Positions 22,085-30,567 of a stretch of DNA of 64,000 bases are shown here, one piece after another. The notes under the pieces were generated by a model. That model had not been told where the DNA came from and did no database searches. It saw only the letters and a list, made by a program, of their open reading frames with translations. The stretch lies in contig JAQPZY010001495.1 of the NCBI GenBank assembly GCA_029931535.1, forward strand, positions 2,888,001 to 2,952,000. The letters run 5' to 3'. The stretch comes from Margaritifera margaritifera (taxonomy: Eukaryota; Mollusca; Bivalvia; Unionida; Margaritiferidae). A program made the position numbers and the translations under genes. Positions within the stretch are counted from its first letter, which is position 1. Every line of letters begins with the position of its first letter.

Positions 22085-23975
22085 TTAAAATTTTTTTATT
22101 TTTATTTTTAATAAAACACAAACACACACCACAACCATTTTTAACTTTTATTTTTTTATTTTTTATCAAACACAAACACACCCTACATAAAAAAATTTTT
22201 TTAAAATCAAACACAAACACCCTACATACAAAAGTTTTTATTTTTATTTTTTATCAAACACAAACACACCCTACATACAAAAGTTTTTATTTTTATTTTT
22301 TATCAAACACAAACACACCCTACATGCAAAAATTTTTTTTAATCAAACACAAACACCCTACATACAAATTTTTTTATTTTTATTTTTTATCAAACACAAA
22401 CACACCCTACATACAAAATTTTTTATTTGTATTTTTTATCAAACACAAACACACCCTACATACAAAAGTTTTTATTTTTATTTTTTATCAAACACAAACA
22501 CACCCTACATGCAAATTTTTTTTTTAAATCAAACACAAACACCCTACATACAAAATTTTTTATTTTAAAATCAAACACAAACACACACCACACAACCCTG
22601 TTTAAATTTTTTTAATCAAACACAAACACACACAACACATTTTTAATTTTTAATTTTATATTTTTTATCAAACACAAACACACACCACACAACCATTTTT
22701 AATTTTTATTTTTTTATTTTTTATCAAACACAAACACACCCTACATAAAAAAATTTTTTTTAAATCAAACACAAACACCCTACATACAAAAGTTTTTATT
22801 TTTATTTTTTATCAAACACAAACACACCCTACATGCAAAAATTTTTTTTAATCAAACACAAACACCCTACATACAAATTTTTTTATTTTTATTTTTTATC
22901 AAACACAAACACACCCTACATACAAAATTTTTTATTTGTATTTTTTATCAAACACAAACACACCCTACATACAAAAGTTTTTATTTTTATTTTTTATCAA
23001 ACACAAACACACCCTACATGCAAATTTTTTTTTTAAATCAAACACAAACACCCTACATACAAAATTTTTTATTTTAAAATCAAACACAAACACACACCAC
23101 ACAACCCTGTTTAAATTTTTTTAATCAAACACAAACACACACAACACATTTTTAATTTTTAATTTTATATTTTTTATCAAACACAAACACACACCACACA
23201 ACATTTTTAATTTTTATTTTTTTATTTTTTATCAAACACAAACACACCCTACATAAAAAATTTTTTTTAAATCAAACACAAACACACCCTACATACAAAA
23301 GTTTTTATTTTTATTTTTTATCAAACACAAACACACCCTACATGCAAAAATTTTTTTTAATCAAACACAAACACCCTACATACAAATTTTTTTATTTTTA
23401 TTTTTTATCAAACACAAACACACCCTACATACAAAATTTTTTATTTGTATTTTTTATCAAACACAAACACACCCTACATACAAAAGTTTTTATTTTTATT
23501 TTTTATCAAACACAAACACACCCTACATGCAAATTTTTTTTTTAAATCAAACACAAACACCCTACATACAAAATTTTTTATTTTAAAATCAAACACAAAC
23601 ACACACCACACAACCCTGTTTAAATTTTTTTAATCAAACACAAACACACACAACACATTTTTAATTTTTAATTTTATATTTTTTATCAAACACAAACACA
23701 CACCACACAACCATTTTTAAAATTTTTTATTTTTATTTTTTATAAAATGCAAACACACACCACACAACCATTACCACAAATATACAATCCATTTTTTAAA
23801 ATTTTTTTATATCAAACACAAAACTTACACACACCACACAACCATTTTTTTTACTTTTTTAAAAATTTTTTATATATCAAATTCAAACTTACACAAACCA
23901 CACAAATCATTTTTTAACTTTTTAAATTTTTTTATATCAAATACAAACTTACACACACCACAAATATACAAGGGA
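22085..23975 (+). repeat. AT-rich higher-order satellite inside the Polinton
   Basis: Subunits of ~50-60 bp with the core 'tatcaaacacaaacacaccc' separated by A/T runs are organised into a higher-order unit. Diagnostic junctions recur at 22126, 22683, 23191 and 23700, giving blocks of ~557, 508 and 509 bp; the first block has one extra subunit. Reading it as protein gives identical Lys/His/Asn-rich frames every 509 bp, which are artefacts. The last ~200 bp (23778-23975) match the inverted right-end repeat at 33739-33935, so the satellite probably grew from that sequence. Confidence 0.9.
23778..23975 (-). repeat. Inverted copy of the right-end AT-rich repeat
   Basis: The reverse complement of this stretch follows 33739-33935 closely: both contain 'ttgtatatttgtggtgtgtg' at one end and the series of 'ttgatat', A-run and 'aaaaaatg' blocks in the same order. 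It lies directly beside the inverted capsid-gene fragment at 24028-24433. Confidence 0.8.
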
Positions 23976-24027
23976 AAGGGGTTTTTTTTGGTTTGGTGGG
24001 TAAAAAACAAACCACACAACACCATTC

Positions 24028-24433
24028 AAAATGCCGTGGCTGGTGTTGGTACCTAACTGTCCTGTGGCTTCAAACAGGCTCAGGTAAGATCGCAAGTAAT
24101 TTTTATGGCCGTCGCTAAAGTTAGGTTCAAAAGGTCTGGTACACAAGGTCTTGCCATTTCGACTGACTTCTATCTTGGAGACGTTGTAGTGTTTAAACTC
24201 GAACGGATTCTGATCGTGGACTCCGTTGAGGGCTGCATTACTGACGATGCCAATCAGCAAACGTTTGGGGAGCTGTCCTTGGAAGACGTGATCTTCGACT
24301 TTGGATCGGAGTCCAGCGGCAATGGTAAAGGTTTTCACTTCCACGCGTCGCACAGGATACTTGGCAGTGGTTCTGCTCAACGTTTGACTGATGTCGTTGG
24401 CTACTTTTGGTAAGACTTCCACACGTCGCACGT
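24028..24433 (-). pseudogene. Inverted fragment of the major capsid gene
   Basis: The reverse complement equals 31760-32164 of the major capsid gene, with five base differences noticed in about 405 (roughly 98.8 percent identity). The fragment covers the middle of the protein, without start or end. Fusion of its frame to flanking satellite DNA gives a 178-codon open frame (23949-24485) that is not a real gene. It marks a rearrangement breakpoint, and the adjoining membrane-protein gene (24449-25009) has lost its beginning exactly here. Confidence 0.95.
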
Positions 24434-24448
24434 TGAGAGTGGTGATGA

Positions 24449-25009
24449 ACATCACAAGTGGGGTACCTCCGTGTGAAGAAGACATTAGTCAAACTTTATC
24501 TTGCCTTGACACGTTTGAAGAAGTGTGCCTTGTTAGTTGGATGCACCAACAACTTACCGGTTGGAAAGATGTACGTGACTGGAAAAGTGTTGGATTCGAT
24601 GTTTGGCTACAAGAAGTACCACAGTTTGCCAAAGATCTGGCCCGTCACCACTAAGTGTCCAAAAGTGACATGGGAACCTAAGTCACACAAAAAAATGACC
24701 TTAGAAACCATCCTGGAAGAAGAAGAAGAAGAACCTGACACAACAGAGAAAGACCACACCGTTGTCGTCGTCCAAATACAACCCTCTGAGGAACACACCC
24801 CCTCCTTACCGTCAGAGACATTTCATTCTTCTACCACCACCACAGAGACCAGAAGAATACTACCACCAGTGCCTGGGCCTTCCATTCCTAGCACACCAGA
24901 ATGTTGTACATTGACTTGTTTATACAGAACTTTCATTCTTTTAGTGGTAGCCTTAATCTTGTACCTGACCATTTTTTCGGTCTGCATTTTTGTCCTTCAT
25001 GACTTGTAA
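24449..25009 (+). pseudogene. 5'-truncated gene, C-terminal membrane anchor
   Basis: The frame opens after a stop at 24446-24448, just beyond the inverted capsid fragment, and has no ATG in its first ~40 codons (the first is at 24569). The predicted product has a basic N-terminal half ('KKYHSLPKIWPVTTKCPKV'), an acidic Glu run, a Pro/Ser/Thr-rich stretch and a single hydrophobic segment 'FILLVVALILYLTIFSVCIF' near the C-terminus. This fits a tail-anchored membrane protein. No family recognised. The missing start and the breakpoint suggest the real N-terminus was replaced during the rearrangement. Confidence 0.6.
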
Positions 25010-25052
25010 AAAAAATGTTTTTGTTTGTTGTGTTGGTTTGTTTACCAAAAAA

Positions 25053-25062
25053 AATAAATAAA
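25053..25062 (+). terminator. Tandem poly(A) signals
   Basis: Two overlapping AATAAA hexamers, 44 bp after the stop of the membrane-anchor gene and 14 bp before the next TATA box. They would separate the two transcription units. Confidence 0.65.
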
Positions 25063-25075
25063 CGTGTATGAAACG

Positions 25076-25082
25076 TATAAAA
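25076..25082 (+). promoter_or_regulatory. TATA box of the packaging ATPase gene
   Basis: TATAAAA, 54 bp upstream of the ATG at 25130. Confidence 0.7.
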
Positions 25083-25129
25083 TGTCTTGAGTCTTTTGTC
25101 TTCTTCTCAAAAATCTTCCTACCTCAGTC

Positions 25130-25877
25130 ATGGCTACATCATCTTCTTCTGCCTCGTCTACCTCTTCTGCTTCTTCTGTAGTCAAAGTGATTGACGAAAA
25201 GTTAGATCGTGCCAGTTGGAATGCTTTGTATCTCCGCCATCCTTTTAACATGTTGATTGCTGGACCCAGTGGTTCAGGCAAAACCGAATTTGTCAAACGT
25301 TTGATCGAACAAAAATCTCATCTGTTCGATCGTCCACCTCAACGTATCGTGTGGTGTTACAAAGAGTGGCAAAAGTCTTACACACTACTCCAAGAAAGTC
25401 AAGGAGAAACCATTTCATTTGTAGAAGGCATCCCTCGCGAAGACGATGGAATCGTGTCTGACGTGAGTCAAACTCATCTGGTCATCTTCGACGACATGTT
25501 AGGAGAAGACGAAGAAGAAATTAAACTTTGGTTTACACGAAAAGGACACCATCGTAATGCTAGTATTGTCTACATTACTCAAAATTTATTTCAACAAAGT
25601 AAAGCCCATCGTACCATCCATCAGTCTCAACGCTCATTACGTGGTCTTGTTTAAAAGCCCCAGAGACAAATCTCAAGTGCAAGTGTTAGCCAAACAGTTA
25701 GGCGCTCCGTGGTTAAATTATGCGTACGACGATGCCACTCAAACCCCTCACGAGTATTTACTCATCGACTTAAAACCCACCACTCCTGACTATTTGAGAT
25801 TTCGTGCCCAATTGTTTCACCCTTGGGGTCAAGAAGGAGGTCCTGTCATTTACACGTCCCCTTCAGCCAATTTTTGA
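25130..25877 (+). pseudogene. FtsK/HerA-type genome-packaging ATPase, frameshifted
   Basis: Known role: the ATPase of Polintons and related viruses drives DNA into the capsid. Seen: a Ser-rich N-terminus, Walker A 'GPSGSGKT' at residues 45-52, Walker B 'LVIFDD' at 117-122, and 'IVYITQNLF' as the family's Gln-containing sensor-like region. The tetranucleotide CATC is duplicated at 25615-25618/25619-25622, which shifts the frame. The upstream frame stops at 25654, while the downstream part continues in another frame ('SLNAHYVVLFKSPRDKSQVQ') to the TGA at 25875-25877. Total coding span is about 247 codons, normal for this family. This copy is unlikely to give a full-length ATPase. Confidence 0.9.
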
Positions 25878-25888
25878 AAGAAAAAAAC

Positions 25889-25896
25889 TATAAAAA
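25889..25896 (+). promoter_or_regulatory. TATA box of the Lys-rich gene
   Basis: TATAAAAA, 12 bp after the ATPase stop codon and 45 bp before the ATG at 25934. Confidence 0.7.
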
Positions 25897-25933
25897 CAGC
25901 CACTACGTCATTTCTGTCTCACACTCTTTCGAG

Positions 25934-26834
25934 ATGACTTCCTTTCAAGCTCATCCTTCGGCTAAATTGATTCGTGCCTTGTATGGCATCAGTCGTGAAA
26001 AAAATGCACAAGTCCGTGCTCATTTGTTAGAAGCGAGTCTTAAAGAAGTGTTACGATGGTTTACTTTGACGGCACGTCAATTGCTGCAAGGCATCATTCA
26101 CATTCCTCATCAAACTCAACGTTTTTTTCAAAAACATAAAAGGGCATTGTCACAACTAGCCGATCCTAGAATCGATTCACAGACTAAAAAACAAATCATT
26201 TTAACCCCTGGAGGTAGCAGTTCTTTAGGAGGGGTCATGATTCGTTCACTTTTGAAATGGGATCCTAATGCCCAAGCCAAAAAACCCAAAACACCAAAAA
26301 AGAAGAAAAGTCCAAAAAAGAAAGCCCCCCCAAAAAAGAAAAGTTCTGCCAAGAAGAAAAAAAACAAACACTGCCACCACCACTGGCACCCGCAAGAGAG
26401 GTACTGCTGCCAGGACGCAAACTTACAACCGCAAGACACCACCACCATCACCACCAGCAGTGACGAGGTCTCCTTTTGCGTCCACATCTTCATCTTTGTC
26501 TTCTTCTTCACCACCCTTCACGATGATGCCTGCCAAACCAGACTTAAGACAAGTGTTTCCTAATTTGATGCAAAAATGGAAGCCCATTTCGAAAGTCACC
26601 ACGTCGGGACCCTCGACGACATCGGCTGATTTGGCCATGGCAGCAGCGGCGAACAAAGTATCTTCCCCTAAAACCAAAGTCCAAGAGAGAACCGGCATAT
26701 TATAAAGTTTAGTGGATTTATCCAAAGAAGAATTGAGACGATTTAGTCCGTTGAAAACACCTCAACGTCGAGTGATGCCTGTCGTGAAGTTGGTACGTCG
26801 TGCAGACAATCAGTGGAGACGTGTTCCAGTATAA
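25934..26834 (+). pseudogene. Lys-rich putative core protein, frameshift plus in-frame stop
   Basis: I place the start at the ATG at 25934 because it lies 45 bp after a TATA box; earlier codons in frame belong to the ATPase end. The N-terminal ~110 residues look helical, then comes a Lys/Pro-rich block ('KTPKKKKSPKKKAPPKKKSS') like histone tails or DNA-condensing proteins. The frame breaks in an A8 run (26357-26364). The likely continuation is the +1 frame (Thr/Pro/Ser-rich, then 'LRQVFPNLMQKWKPISKV'). It meets TAA at 26703, but the same frame then stays open for 42 more protein-like codons to a TAA at 26832-26834. Position and composition suggest a virion core protein; function not proven. 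Confidence 0.65.
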
Positions 26835-26836
26835 AA
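26830..26836 (+). promoter_or_regulatory. TATA box overlapping the upstream stop codon
   Basis: TATAAAA 55 bp before the ATG at 26885. Its bases 26832-26834 are also the terminal TAA of the Lys-rich gene's frame, so promoter and stop codon are the same DNA. Confidence 0.7.
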
Positions 26837-26884
26837 TAGAAGGGTACCCTGCCAGAGACTTCAGACTTACTCCTCACCTCTAAG

Positions 26885-27293
26885 ATGGCTCCCAAACGTG
26901 CACACCACCAAAAAAAGAAAAGCAAAAAAGGACGACTTCCACCTCGTCTGGCAAAACATTGGGACGTCTTGTTTGTCCTGACCAAATCCAGTCCTCCCAT
27001 GCGAAAACAACTCATTCAAACAGCACCCAAAGAAATCATCGATACCGTGTGTGAATGTTGTTTGAACGTTTTGAAAGGAACGGTACCTTTGTCCAAGATA
27101 CAGAAAAAAAATTAGGCAAACATCGGAACGTTCTTCGTCAAATGGTGAAAAAGAAAATACCTCTTCAACAAAAGAAAAAAATGTTGGTGCAACGAGGGGA
27201 TTTCTACCTATGCTGATAGGACCGTTGTTAAAAATAGCAGCTCCTTTGTTAGGAACGATTGCTGGACCCCTTTTAGGAGGTGTCATGCGATAA
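26885..27293 (+). pseudogene. Adenovirus pX-like core protein, two frameshifts
   Basis: The ATG at 26885 follows a TATA box by 55 bp. The first frame gives a basic N-terminus, then 'RLAKHWDVLFVL' and a Cys-containing helix, to a stop at 27113-27115. Downstream, another frame ends in a Gly-rich hydrophobic tail 'GFLPMLIGPLLKIAAPLLGT' (27198-27257) with its stop at 27291-27293. A GFLP-type hydrophobic tail is the hallmark of pX/Mu-like core proteins of adenoviruses and Polinton/adintovirus relatives. Linking the parts needs two length changes, one in an A8 run (27104-27111) and one in a G4 run (27196-27199). Total span is about 136 codons. Both breaks are in homopolymers, so assembly error is possible. 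Confidence 0.75.
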
Positions 27294-27305
27294 CAAAAAA
27301 AAGAA

Positions 27306-27313
27306 GATAAAAA
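27306..27313 (+). promoter_or_regulatory. TATA-like box (GATAAAAA)
   Basis: A variant TATA, 58 bp before the ATG at 27364 and just after the pX-like stop. The spacing matches the other genes of the element. Confidence 0.5.
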
Positions 27314-27363
27314 GGACCACCCTTCTCTGAGAAGACCACACCTTTTTGGTACCTTTGGATGAA

Positions 27364-28029
27364 ATGGAAGGACGAAAACTGACTTTAGTACCTTACAAAC
27401 GATGGATGGAATTTCATCGTTGGAACGAACAACGGATACCTCATTTACCACCCAATCCTAATCTCAACGAGATGTCACAGTTACAACAAGAATTACAAGC
27501 CCTGATGGAACGAAGCGATTTGTCAGAAACAGAAAAATCGCAACGGTACGGTCAACTTTTACAACGTCTGCAACTCTTTCACCAAAAAGCTGTAGACGAA
27601 ACAGCTCCACCCACTCTGAGAGATTTCAAAGCCCTGATGAAAAGCGAACCTAAAGTGACCACAACCACCACTAAAAGAGACACCGCCACGGGGATGACAA
27701 AAGAAGAAGACGAGCCTCGAGAAGTGTTTCAAACTCCGTCTGCTGGCATACTTAGTCAAATTGCAGCTTCCTTCTTGACACCCTCGCCTACCCCTCATCG
27801 AGAAGCCATGAAAGCTTGGGTTAAAAAGAAGATGTCCACTCCTTCTTCAGCAGAAGAAAAAAAGAAAGGCAGCAAGACTGAAGTGAAAAAAGACACCACC
27901 AAGAAGAAACCTACCATCATTACCCCTTCTTCACTACCCACTCCTGTGGCTCGTCGAACCCGTCAAGCCGCTTCGTCCAAACCTCACGACACTCAAAGTA
28001 GTAGCATCGAACAGTGGGTAACTTATTGA
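27364..28029 (+). CDS. Hypothetical late protein (221 aa)
   Basis: First ATG in frame is 27364; the frame opens slightly earlier only with a TTG. N-terminal 'KLTLVPYKRWMEFHRW' is followed by a Gln/Leu-rich helical region ('LQQELQALMERSDLSETEKS'), then a Thr/Pro/Lys-rich tail. Short 'LVPY' N-termini followed by helices are a feature I associate with a conserved but uncharacterised Polinton/adintovirus protein; this is a weak match. It ends 6 bp before the integrase start, so both may share a transcript. It is intact, unlike its neighbours on the left. Confidence 0.75.
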   Translation: MEGRKLTLVPYKRWMEFHRWNEQRIPHLPPNPNLNEMSQLQQELQALMERSDLSETEKSQRYGQLLQRLQLFHQKAVDETAPPTLRDFKALMKSEPKVTTTTTKRDTATGMTKEEDEPREVFQTPSAGILSQIAASFLTPSPTPHREAMKAWVKKKMSTPSSAEEKKKGSKTEVKKDTTKKKPTIITPSSLPTPVARRTRQAASSKPHDTQSSSIEQWVTY

Positions 28030-28035
28030 GGAATC

Positions 28036-29166
28036 ATGGAGAAACTTTTAGCTACCATTTATTACAATCCTGGCCATGCTGCTGGTTACGGAGGAGTTCA
28101 AAAATTATATCGAGCTGCCAAAAGTAAATTGAAAAGTCTACGTTTGCGAGAAGTACGACAATGGTTACAAGAACAATCGACGTACACGTTACACAAACCC
28201 ATTGGACGCAAATTTTCTAGAAGTCCAACCCAAGTGGAAGGCATCGATCATCAATGGCAAGCCGATTTAGCCGACGTCTCTCATTTGGCAACCTACAATC
28301 GTGGTCACAAATATTTGTTTTGCGTCATCGACGTGTTTTCCAAATTTGCTTGGGTCGTACCTTCGACTTCTAAAAGCAGTACCGAATTGGTACGTGCCTT
28401 ACAATTGGTCTTGAAACAAAGTGGTCGTCACCCTTTACGATGGCAAACTGACAAAGGCACCGAATTTCTAAACCAAGCTTTTCAAAAAGAATTGAAACAA
28501 AGACAGATTTATTTTTTTACTACCGAAAATCCTGAAACCAAAGCCAGTATCGTGGAACGTTTTCAAAGAACTTTGAAAGAACGCATGTGGAAATATTTTA
28601 CACATCAACATACTCTCAAGTACATCGACGTGTTACCTCGTTTGGTCAAAGCTTTCAATCAATCGTACCATCGAAGCATCGGATGTGCCCCCGAAGAGGT
28701 CAGCCCTGAAAACGAAGTGACCGTGTTTGATAAATTGTTTGGTACACCCCAGAGGAGCAGACCACCACCACCTCAGAAAAAAACCTTGCTGGAGTTGAAG
28801 ACGGGAGATTGGGTTCGCATCGGAAAAACCAAACGCACTTTTGACAAAGGTTATTTACCCAACTGGACCACCGAATTGTTTCGTGTCACTACCCCCGTCC
28901 GTGGACGTGATCCTCCCGTCTATAAATTGGAAGACATGCACGGTGAAGTGCTCAAAGGAACATTTTACTTGCCTGAGTTACAACGAGTGACCAAAAAAGA
29001 AGACCCCTTGTACGACATCGAAAGCATTCTCGAACAAAGAACACGCAAAGTAGGCAAACGTCGAGTAGAAGAAGTCAAAGTACGTTGGAAAGGATATCCT
29101 CCTAGTTTTGACTCTTGGATTGCTGCTTCTCAAGTCGTCGACTATAAAAAGAAAAAGAATAAGTAA
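28036..29166 (+). CDS. INT: Retrovirus-type DDE integrase with chromodomain (376 aa)
   Basis: Catalyses insertion of the element's ends with a 6-bp staggered cut, matching the CTTGCT duplications. Domains: N-terminal helical region (1-65) including 'GYGGVQKLYRAAK'; rve catalytic core (~70-220) with Asp77 in 'WQADLAD', Asp139 in 'TDKGTEF' and Glu174 in 'SIVERF', a D,D-35-E type spacing; an SH3-like part ('TGDWVRIGKTKRTFDKGYLP'); and a C-terminal chromodomain (~328-370) with 'VKVRWKGYPPSFDSW' showing the aromatic residues that read histone methyl-lysine. No clear HHCC zinc finger is seen at the N-terminus. Length is normal for the family and the frame is intact. The next gene starts 6 bp downstream. 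Confidence 0.97.
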   Translation: MEKLLATIYYNPGHAAGYGGVQKLYRAAKSKLKSLRLREVRQWLQEQSTYTLHKPIGRKFSRSPTQVEGIDHQWQADLADVSHLATYNRGHKYLFCVIDVFSKFAWVVPSTSKSSTELVRALQLVLKQSGRHPLRWQTDKGTEFLNQAFQKELKQRQIYFFTTENPETKASIVERFQRTLKERMWKYFTHQHTLKYIDVLPRLVKAFNQSYHRSIGCAPEEVSPENEVTVFDKLFGTPQRSRPPPPQKKTLLELKTGDWVRIGKTKRTFDKGYLPNWTTELFRVTTPVRGRDPPVYKLEDMHGEVLKGTFYLPELQRVTKKEDPLYDIESILEQRTRKVGKRRVEEVKVRWKGYPPSFDSWIAASQVVDYKKKKNK

Positions 29167-29172
29167 CCTAAC

Positions 29173-29593
29173 ATGCCATTCAACACAACCACGACCTCGA
29201 CGACTCCTTCGCAGAGTTCTTCTCTTCAAGAATTACAAAAACAACCGCTCTGGGTGTGGTGCGGAGAACGTGTGCCTAAAAATCAAATTCTGCCAAATTT
29301 TTGTAGTGTATTGTGTCATCGGAGCAGCCATTGCCAATTTGAGTTTACAACAAGGGGACAAACAATTGTGGACCATTTTACTCAGCAGTTGCATCGGTTA
29401 TCTTTTACCCAGTCCCTCTTTGAAATTTACGACGACGACGGACAACAGCAGCCACAGCAACCACGGTAGTACGACCAACGTCAGTCCACCTTCTTCCAGT
29501 CACCATAATACACGTCCTCTTTTAGAACCCTTTGAACATCCTTTGAACTCGAGTGACTCCTTGGAGACCAAAACCACTTTAGACCTACTATGA
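29173..29593 (+). pseudogene. Small membrane protein, one-base frameshift
   Basis: Starts at the ATG at 29173. The N-terminal frame is Thr/Ser-rich, then 'LWVWCGERVPKNQILPNF'. It then derails at a T5 run (29298-29302). The adjoining frame continues with two hydrophobic stretches ('VVYCVIGAAIANLSL' and 'LWTILLSSCIGYLLPSP') and a Ser/Thr/His-rich tail. Its TGA (29591-29593) overlaps the next start in an ATGA. The hydrophobic stretches suggest one or two membrane segments. Similar small membrane proteins sit next to the penton gene in related elements, but this link is from general memory and weak. A TATAAAAA at 29143 lies within the integrase end. Confidence 0.6.
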
Positions 29594-30562
29594 ATGACCA
29601 ATTTTATTTAACGTTACCCAGTGACAGTTCCATGGATGTGTTTCCCAACAACAAATTATGTTGTTTCACGGACAAATTACCTCAGGCCTTCCAATTGGAT
29701 CACGACGCTCACTGGGAAGTGGCTTTGGTAGAAATCATTCATCCTACGCAAATCAAGAATGTGTCTGGAAATCAAACCATTTTTGACGTAGCAATCTATA
29801 ACGAAAAAGTGCAAAAAGAGTTGGACGCTCATGATCCTGAAATTGGGAAAAAAATGAGTTCAAAAACTGACAATACTCCCTACTCGACCTATCGCATGAG
29901 AATTCCTGAAGGGTGTTATTTTAGTGCTCAACATTTGGTGGAGACGATAGCGGCCGTATTCGAAGCCCAATTTGGCAAAGCCTTGGAAAAAAAAACAAAC
30001 ATGGGTAGAGATCAAATACCATCCTGTGGCACGCCGTTTCCTCTTGCAATTTTTGAAAGGGCATGAGGGAAAGCCATTCGACGAGAAAGAAGACAAACAC
30101 TTACCCGCGCACGAAAGAAAATTCATGACCATCGGTTTTTCTGCTGGGTTGTTTGATATTTTGGGTGGAAATAAAAAGTATCATGGTGAACGAACAATCC
30201 ACACCAACACAGATTTCGGAGAGGCTTTTCGCATCCCTATCGAATTGAACGTTGGACTGAATTTAATGTTTTTGTACTCCGATGTGGTGGAGTACAACGT
30301 GGTGGGCCACACAGCTGCTCCCTTACTGAGAGTCATTCCTTTCAAAGTGGATACTGCTGCTGGTGCGTACGAAGAAGGTGGAAACACGTTTCACGTTCAC
30401 CGTGAATTTGTACATCCTCATTATCTTCCAGTCAGTAAATCGTATTTTGACAGTGTCAACATTAGTATAAAAGGAGATTTGGGACAAGATGTGCCATTCA
30501 TTGACAAAGGAAAAGTCACGGTGAAACTACATTTTCGAAAAAGGTTCTCTAACGCATTGTAA
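29590..30562 (+). pseudogene. Penton-like minor capsid protein (single jelly roll), frameshifted
   Basis: The N-terminal frame (from 29590) starts 'MNDQFYLTLPSDSSMDVFPN' and contains 'HWEVALVEIIHP', typical of the minor (vertex) capsid protein of Polintons. The frame shifts in an A9 run at 29987-29995. The first frame ends at 30066, and the C-terminal two thirds continue in another frame to 30562, with the beta-rich end 'GKVTVKLHFRKRF'. Whole span is about 323 codons, normal for the family. The start overlaps the preceding stop (ATGA), and the next gene begins 5 bp after the stop. A single homopolymer base separates this copy from an open frame, so read-level checking matters. Confidence 0.85.
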
Positions 30563-30567
30563 AACAA

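Noticed and set aside
22324..23633. Identical 67- and 62-codon frames every 509 bp
   Set aside because: They are translations of the AT-rich higher-order satellite; repeat period and identity explain them.
23949..24485. 178-codon minus-strand frame with capsid sequence
   Set aside because: It is an inverted internal fragment of the major capsid gene fused to unrelated flanks, not a second capsid gene.
26128..26514. 128-codon minus-strand frame with Phe runs
   Set aside because: It lies opposite the Lys-rich coding block; AAA/AAG runs read as Phe/Leu on the other strand.
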